Made by a program: the position numbers and the translations under genes
Notes under the pieces: generated by a model
What the model was told of the DNA's origin: nothing
Seen by the model: the letters and a program-made list of their open reading frames with translations, nothing else
The model's database searches: none
Part shown: positions 60,749 to 64,000 of the stretch, one piece after another
How positions within the stretch are numbered: the stretch's first letter is position 1
How the letters are laid out: every line of letters starts with the position of its first letter
Source of the DNA: Bacillota bacterium
GTDB taxonomy: Bacteria; Bacillota; Sulfobacillia; JAJYWN01; JAJZPE01
Reading direction: 5' to 3'
Assembly (NCBI GenBank): GCA_021787335.1
Contig: JAJYMC010000065.1
Location: 122,414-186,413, forward strand
DNA: 64,000 nt

Positions 60749-61900
60749 TCAGACCACCGACGGCTCGCGGATGAGCTCGCCGCGGGCGAAACGCCCGACG
60801 TTCAGCATGGAGACGTCCATCGTCGGCGCCAGGCCCAGGATCATCTCCGCCAGGAGCACGCCGGTCATCGGGGCCAGCATGAAGCCGTGGCCGGAGAAGC
60901 CGACGGCGACGAAGTAACCGGGGACCTCCGGGATCTCGCCCAGGATGGGCTGCGCGTCCGGGGTCATGTTGTAGAGGCCGGACCACTGCCGGACCACCCG
61001 GACCTCCTTCAGGGCCGGCATCATCGTGGTGACCTTGGAGGCCACGTCCTCGAGGAACTGCCAGGAGTGGCCGGTGTCGAAGCCGCGCGGCTCGTGCGGG
61101 TCGCCGATCCCCATGATGAAGCTGCCATGGGGGGTCTGCTGGCAGTACAGGCCATGGGCGAAGGACATGACCATCGGTCCCTGCTTCGGGGCCACCGGTT
61201 CGGTCACCAGGATCTGATGGCGCTCCGAATGGACGGGTAGCGCGACCCCAGCCATCTCCCCGACCAGCTGGGAGTAAGGGCCGGCGGCGTTGACCACGAC
61301 GGGGGTCTCGATGACCTCGCCGTCGGCCAGGGTGACCCGCTGGACACGACCGGCGGCGTCCTTCCCGATGGCTACTGTCTCAGTGAACTTCCTTATCTCG
61401 ACGCCCAGCCGCGCCGCCGCTTCCGCGTATGCCTGGGTCGCCTTGAACGGGTTGATGTGGCCGTCCTTGGGGCAGAAGGTACCGCCGATGAGGTCCCCCA
61501 CCTCGAGGTGCGGGACGATCCGGCGGGCCTCGGCCGGACTGACCAGCCGCGACGGGATGCCCAGGCTGTTCTGCAGGGCCACGTTCTTCTGAAACTGCTC
61601 CCACTGCCGTTGGTGGAAGGCCAGGATGAGGTAGCCACCCTGTTTGAACTCGATGTCCCCGTCGTACTCGAGCTCCTGGTTCAGGCGCTCGAAGCGGAGG
61701 ATGCTATCGCGGGCCAGACGACAGTTCATCTCGGTGCCCCACTGCATCCGCACGCCGGCCCCGCAACGGCCGGTGGACCCGCTGGCCAGGGTCTTCCGCT
61801 CGAGGAGGACGACCCGGCGGCAGCCGCGTACGGCCAGGTTGTAGGCGATGGAGACCCCGTTGATCCCGCCGCCGATGATGACGATATCCGCGGTCTTCAC
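60749..61900 (-). CDS. FAD-dependent amine/amino-acid dehydrogenase subunit (HcnC/DAO-like)
   Basis: 383 residues from GTG 61900, overlapping the preceding stop (GTGA) with GGAGG upstream. Rossmann motif DIVIIGGGINGVSIAYNLAVRG, STGRCGAGVRMQWGTEMNCRLA, VVNAAGPYSQLV and late TPDAQPILGEIPEVPGYFVAVGFSGHGF are typical of the DAO family (sarcosine oxidase beta, HcnC, opine oxidase). With HcnA- and HcnB-like partners it likely oxidises a small amino acid, amine or opine; substrate not known. Confidence 0.9.
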   Translation of the reverse strand: MKTADIVIIGGGINGVSIAYNLAVRGCRRVVLLERKTLASGSTGRCGAGVRMQWGTEMNCRLARDSILRFERLNQELEYDGDIEFKQGGYLILAFHQRQWEQFQKNVALQNSLGIPSRLVSPAEARRIVPHLEVGDLIGGTFCPKDGHINPFKATQAYAEAAARLGVEIRKFTETVAIGKDAAGRVQRVTLADGEVIETPVVVNAAGPYSQLVGEMAGVALPVHSERHQILVTEPVAPKQGPMVMSFAHGLYCQQTPHGSFIMGIGDPHEPRGFDTGHSWQFLEDVASKVTTMMPALKEVRVVRQWSGLYNMTPDAQPILGEIPEVPGYFVAVGFSGHGFMLAPMTGVLLAEMILGLAPTMDVSMLNVGRFARGELIREPSVV

Positions 61901-62211
61901 CGGTCCCCGCCTCCCTCCGCCGCGGACTCCGCCCTGGCCTTGGCGAAGAGGCCCAGCTTGACCGGTTTGGTCGGGGGCCGGAAGGTGGCCATCGGGATGT
62001 CCTTGACCTCCTGGCCGGTGGCCGCACTGATCTCCTGGAGGACCAGGTTGCGACAGGTCCGGCCCTGGCACTGGCCCATCCCGCAGCGGGAGAACCGCTT
62101 TACCTCATCCGGCGTCCGGTAGCCCTTGGTGATGAGCTTCCGGACCTCAGCGGCGGTGATGTCCTCACAGCGGCAGATGATGATTTCGGGGCTCTTCTCA
62201 CTGGGCTCCAT
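61897..62211 (-). CDS. BFD-like [2Fe-2S] protein
   Basis: 104 residues from ATG 62211. CRCEDITAAEV and CGMGQCQGRTC supply the CxC...CxxxxC ligands of the BFD-like [2Fe-2S] domain; the C-terminal part (FRPPTKPVKLGLFAKARAESA) is characteristic of the domain at the end of HcnB and sarcosine-oxidase alpha subunits, where it is usually fused. Here it is a separate gene, overlapping those on both sides. Confidence 0.9.
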   Translation of the reverse strand: MEPSEKSPEIIICRCEDITAAEVRKLITKGYRTPDEVKRFSRCGMGQCQGRTCRNLVLQEISAATGQEVKDIPMATFRPPTKPVKLGLFAKARAESAAEGGGDR

Positions 62212-62737
62212 GGTTTCCCTCCACCCTGATGTTCCTGACCGTCCAGGCCAGGTCCTTCGGGACGCTGATCCAGACGACCGGGGTCTCGGCCTTGTCCCTC
62301 GGCCTCTGGACTCGAATCACCCGGGCCCGGCCGACCTCCCGTCCCTCGCGGTCGAGGGCCGCCACCACCTGGTCTTTCTCCGGTAGCGGGAGGAACTCGT
62401 AGGCCAGCTTGATCAGGGCCTCCTCCGGCGAATGGTTCAGGTCGATGACGAAGATGGCCAACCCGGGGCAGCGCGCGACGCACAGCGCGCAGCCGTTGCA
62501 CTTGTCGGCCTCGAGCATCGACGGGAGGTCATTGATGTCGGCGAACGGGGCGATCGCCCCGCGGCGGCAGGATGAGGCGCATGGGTCGCACGGGATGCGC
62601 TGGAAGCACTCCAGCACGGCCAACGCCCCCCGGGCCAGCCGCTCGTCGCTGGGGCGGACGACGGCCAGGTCTTCGGCCGCCGGCAGACCCGTCCGCAGCA
62701 AGCTGTCACTGGGCCGGCGCTCCTTCTCGGCGCTCAT
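62198..62737 (-). CDS. 4Fe-4S ferredoxin-type subunit
   Basis: 179 residues from ATG 62737, which overlaps the HcnB-like gene (ATGA). Two cluster regions: CFQRIPCDPCASSCRRGAI and DKCNGCALCVARCPGLAI, followed by a beta-rich C-terminal domain. Similar subunits occur in archaeal/clostridial dye-linked proline or hydroxyproline dehydrogenase clusters. Overlaps the BFD gene by 14 bases. Confidence 0.88.
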   Translation of the reverse strand: MSAEKERRPSDSLLRTGLPAAEDLAVVRPSDERLARGALAVLECFQRIPCDPCASSCRRGAIAPFADINDLPSMLEADKCNGCALCVARCPGLAIFVIDLNHSPEEALIKLAYEFLPLPEKDQVVAALDREGREVGRARVIRVQRPRDKAETPVVWISVPKDLAWTVRNIRVEGNHGAQ

Positions 62738-63822
62738 CGTCCCTCACCCCCTTGCTGAAGCCGCTCCAGGCCGCGGCGGATCTTCTCCCCGGTCGGACCG
62801 GCGCGGAGGGCCGCCAGTTCCCGGCGGGCCTCGGCCAGCCTCTCCTCGACCCCTTCAGAATGACCCAGGCTGCGTGCGGCGGCCAGGCCGGCGATGCGTC
62901 CTCCGACCATGGCGGCCGACGCCTCCTCGACCCCCGAAGCGTCGCCGGCCACGTAGATGTCCTCGACGCTGGTCCGCAGGTCGTCATCGTGCCAGGGGAC
63001 GTGCCCGCCGAGTTCAGGGACGAAGGCCATCCGGCACCCGGCCTGCCACATCAGCTCGGTCAGCGGGCTGAGTCCGGTGGCCAGGCAGATGACATCACAG
63101 TCGATCCGCTCTTCGGTCCCCGGCACCGGCCGCCACTTCTCGTCGAGGCGCCAGATGACCGCGCCCTCGACCGACTCCTCGCCGACGGCCTCCTTGACCG
63201 TGTAGCCCGTTCGGATGGGCACCCCGGCGCGGCGCACCTTGGCCGCGTGGACGAGGTACCCGCCGATGCGCGGGGCGGCCTCGACGATCGCCGCGACCTC
63301 CTCCCCGGCCTGCATCAACTGGTAGCTGACGATGAGACCGATGTTCCCGGCGCCGACCATGAGCACCCGACGCCCGGGGCGGACACCGTGGACGTTCATC
63401 AGCGTCTGGACCGCGCCCGCGCCGTACACGCCCGGGCGGTCATTGTTGCCGAAGGTCAGCATGCGCTCGGCGGCCCCGGTCGCGAAGATGGTCCGCTCGG
63501 CCTTGAGCTTGCTGAGGCGATCCGGCTCCTCCAGGTAAAGCACGCGATCCGAGTAGTACCCGAGGACGGTCGAGCCCAGGCGGACGTCGATGCCGGCGTT
63601 TCCGCGGACGGCCTCGCTGAGCCGGCCGGCGATGACCATGCCGCGCGTGCCGGCCTCCTGCCTGGAGGAACCGAAGAACTTGTGGGTCTGCTTGATCAGT
63701 TGCCCGCCGAGGTGCTCGTCCCGCTCGACGATGGCCACCGAAGCCCCCTGGCCGGCCGCGCTGAGGGCCGCCGACAACCCGGCCGGGCCGGCCCCGACGA
63801 CGGCTATCTCGACTGACCTCAC
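62734..63822 (-). CDS. FAD/NAD(P)-dependent oxidoreductase (HcnB/SoxA-like)
   Basis: 362 residues from GTG 63822, overlapping the preceding stop (GTGA). FAD-binding IAVVGAGPAGLSAALSAAGQG, NAD-binding VLMVGAGNIGLIVSYQLMQAGEEV and late VEDIYVAGDASGVEEAS are present. It corresponds to the central part of HcnB; its BFD domain is encoded separately. Together with the 2Fe-2S, ferredoxin and HcnC-like subunits it forms a predicted multi-subunit dehydrogenase. Confidence 0.92.
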   Translation of the reverse strand: MRSVEIAVVGAGPAGLSAALSAAGQGASVAIVERDEHLGGQLIKQTHKFFGSSRQEAGTRGMVIAGRLSEAVRGNAGIDVRLGSTVLGYYSDRVLYLEEPDRLSKLKAERTIFATGAAERMLTFGNNDRPGVYGAGAVQTLMNVHGVRPGRRVLMVGAGNIGLIVSYQLMQAGEEVAAIVEAAPRIGGYLVHAAKVRRAGVPIRTGYTVKEAVGEESVEGAVIWRLDEKWRPVPGTEERIDCDVICLATGLSPLTELMWQAGCRMAFVPELGGHVPWHDDDLRTSVEDIYVAGDASGVEEASAAMVGGRIAGLAAARSLGHSEGVEERLAEARRELAALRAGPTGEKIRRGLERLQQGGEGR

Positions 63823-64000
63823 TTCAGCTCACCGTGCCCTTCCTGGCGCTCGACCCGTATCCCCGGGCGAAGCTTCTCGACACAGACGCGGACGTTCGGG
63901 ACCCCGTCCACGACCATCAGGCAGGAAGAGCAGTTGCCGATGGCGCAAAAGAAGCCCCTCGGTCGGTGCAGCTTGGCACTTCTCCGCAGGACCCTGACCC
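63819..64000 (-). CDS. HcnA-like [2Fe-2S] subunit, partial
   Basis: The gene enters from the right edge; about 60 C-terminal residues are visible. HRPRGFFCAIGNCSSCLMVV and PNVRVCVEK supply the plant-type [2Fe-2S] cysteines (C-x4-C-x2-C ... C). It matches the small N-terminal subunit/domain of HcnA and sarcosine-oxidase alpha. The start is outside the window. Confidence 0.85.
   Translation of the reverse strand, partial: VRVLRRSAKLHRPRGFFCAIGNCSSCLMVVDGVPNVRVCVEKLRPGIRVERQEGHGELK

Noticed and set aside
58657-60774. Open frame of 705 codons on the plus strand opposite the AOR and ferredoxin genes
   Set aside because: Antisense shadow of well-supported AOR and ferredoxin genes; no motifs.

Overview
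The window (about two-thirds G+C) reads as a chromosomal piece of a spore-forming, Gram-positive (Bacillota), probably anaerobic bacterium of a deep, high-GC clostridial-type lineage. The evidence is the set of sporulation genes (spoVS, an alpha/beta-type SASP gene, spoIIP, spoVK, a PdaB-like deacetylase, yqhV), the Bacillus-like gene orders (rimO-cinA-thpR-recA-recX-rny; miaB-mutS-mutL-miaA-hfq-spoVK-hflX-ynbB-glnA; lexA divergent from a yneA-like LysM gene), bacillithiol genes (bshB1, bshA), and a tungsten-type aldehyde ferredoxin oxidoreductase with many iron-sulfur proteins. I see no rRNA, tRNA, CRISPR array, insertion sequence or prophage. The assignment is inference from gene content, not from a marker phylogeny.

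Layout. 1-3.5 kb: end of a D-Ala-D-Ala carboxypeptidase and a large unknown protein with degenerate GHKL-like regions. 3.5-8 kb (minus): mrfA-mrfB-pdaB-like unit behind a promoter that carries a LexA box. 8-11.9 kb: bshB1-bshA-rimO-Nudix. 12-14.1 kb: a membrane-anchored protein plus an FtsH-like protease. 14.3-20 kb: cinA, thpR, recA, recX, a probable structured RNA, rny. 20-29 kb: a conserved unknown, ymdB-type phosphoesterase, HD protein, spoVS, dipeptidase, leucyl aminopeptidase, PHP phosphoesterase, tldD, pmbA. 29.8-32.3 kb: 5-oxoprolinase pxpABC. 32.4-35.3 kb: SASP, spoIIP, an HTH/coiled-coil protein, a CBS-ACT protein. 35.5-51 kb: pcrB, miaB, mutS, mutL, miaA, hfq, spoVK, a GTPase, small membrane proteins, hflX, ynbB, glnA. 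51-53 kb: lexA/yneA-like SOS locus and small genes. 53.7-64 kb (minus): a long unit running from an HcnABC-like dehydrogenase through ferredoxins, AOR, a MoaD-like protein, an MBL hydrolase and a Nudix protein, then a DUF2207-type membrane protein with a Cys-Ala-rich tail and a radical SAM/SPASM enzyme.

How the parts fit. LexA, RecA, RecX, the yneA-like gene and mrfAB form a DNA-damage network that can be partly read from the operator sequences: LexA-type boxes overlap the promoters of lexA, the yneA-like gene and mrfAB. MutS/MutL, MiaA/MiaB, Hfq and HflX are a post-replicative and RNA-modification block. Peptide and amino-acid salvage is concentrated at 22-32 kb. The right end looks like an amino-acid/amine dehydrogenase complex whose aldehyde product could be passed to AOR.

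The most unusual items are (i) the radical SAM/SPASM enzyme next to a membrane protein ending in a cytoplasmic run of alternating Cys-Ala residues, a candidate post-translational modification system; (ii) four or more genes (rny, dipeptidase, pxpA, pcrB) whose homology-supported N-terminus and Shine-Dalgarno sequence point to ATC or CTG rather than ATG/GTG/TTG; (iii) a LexA box in the mrfAB promoter; and (iv) an unassigned approximately 195-nt RNA with its own promoter and terminator upstream of rny.
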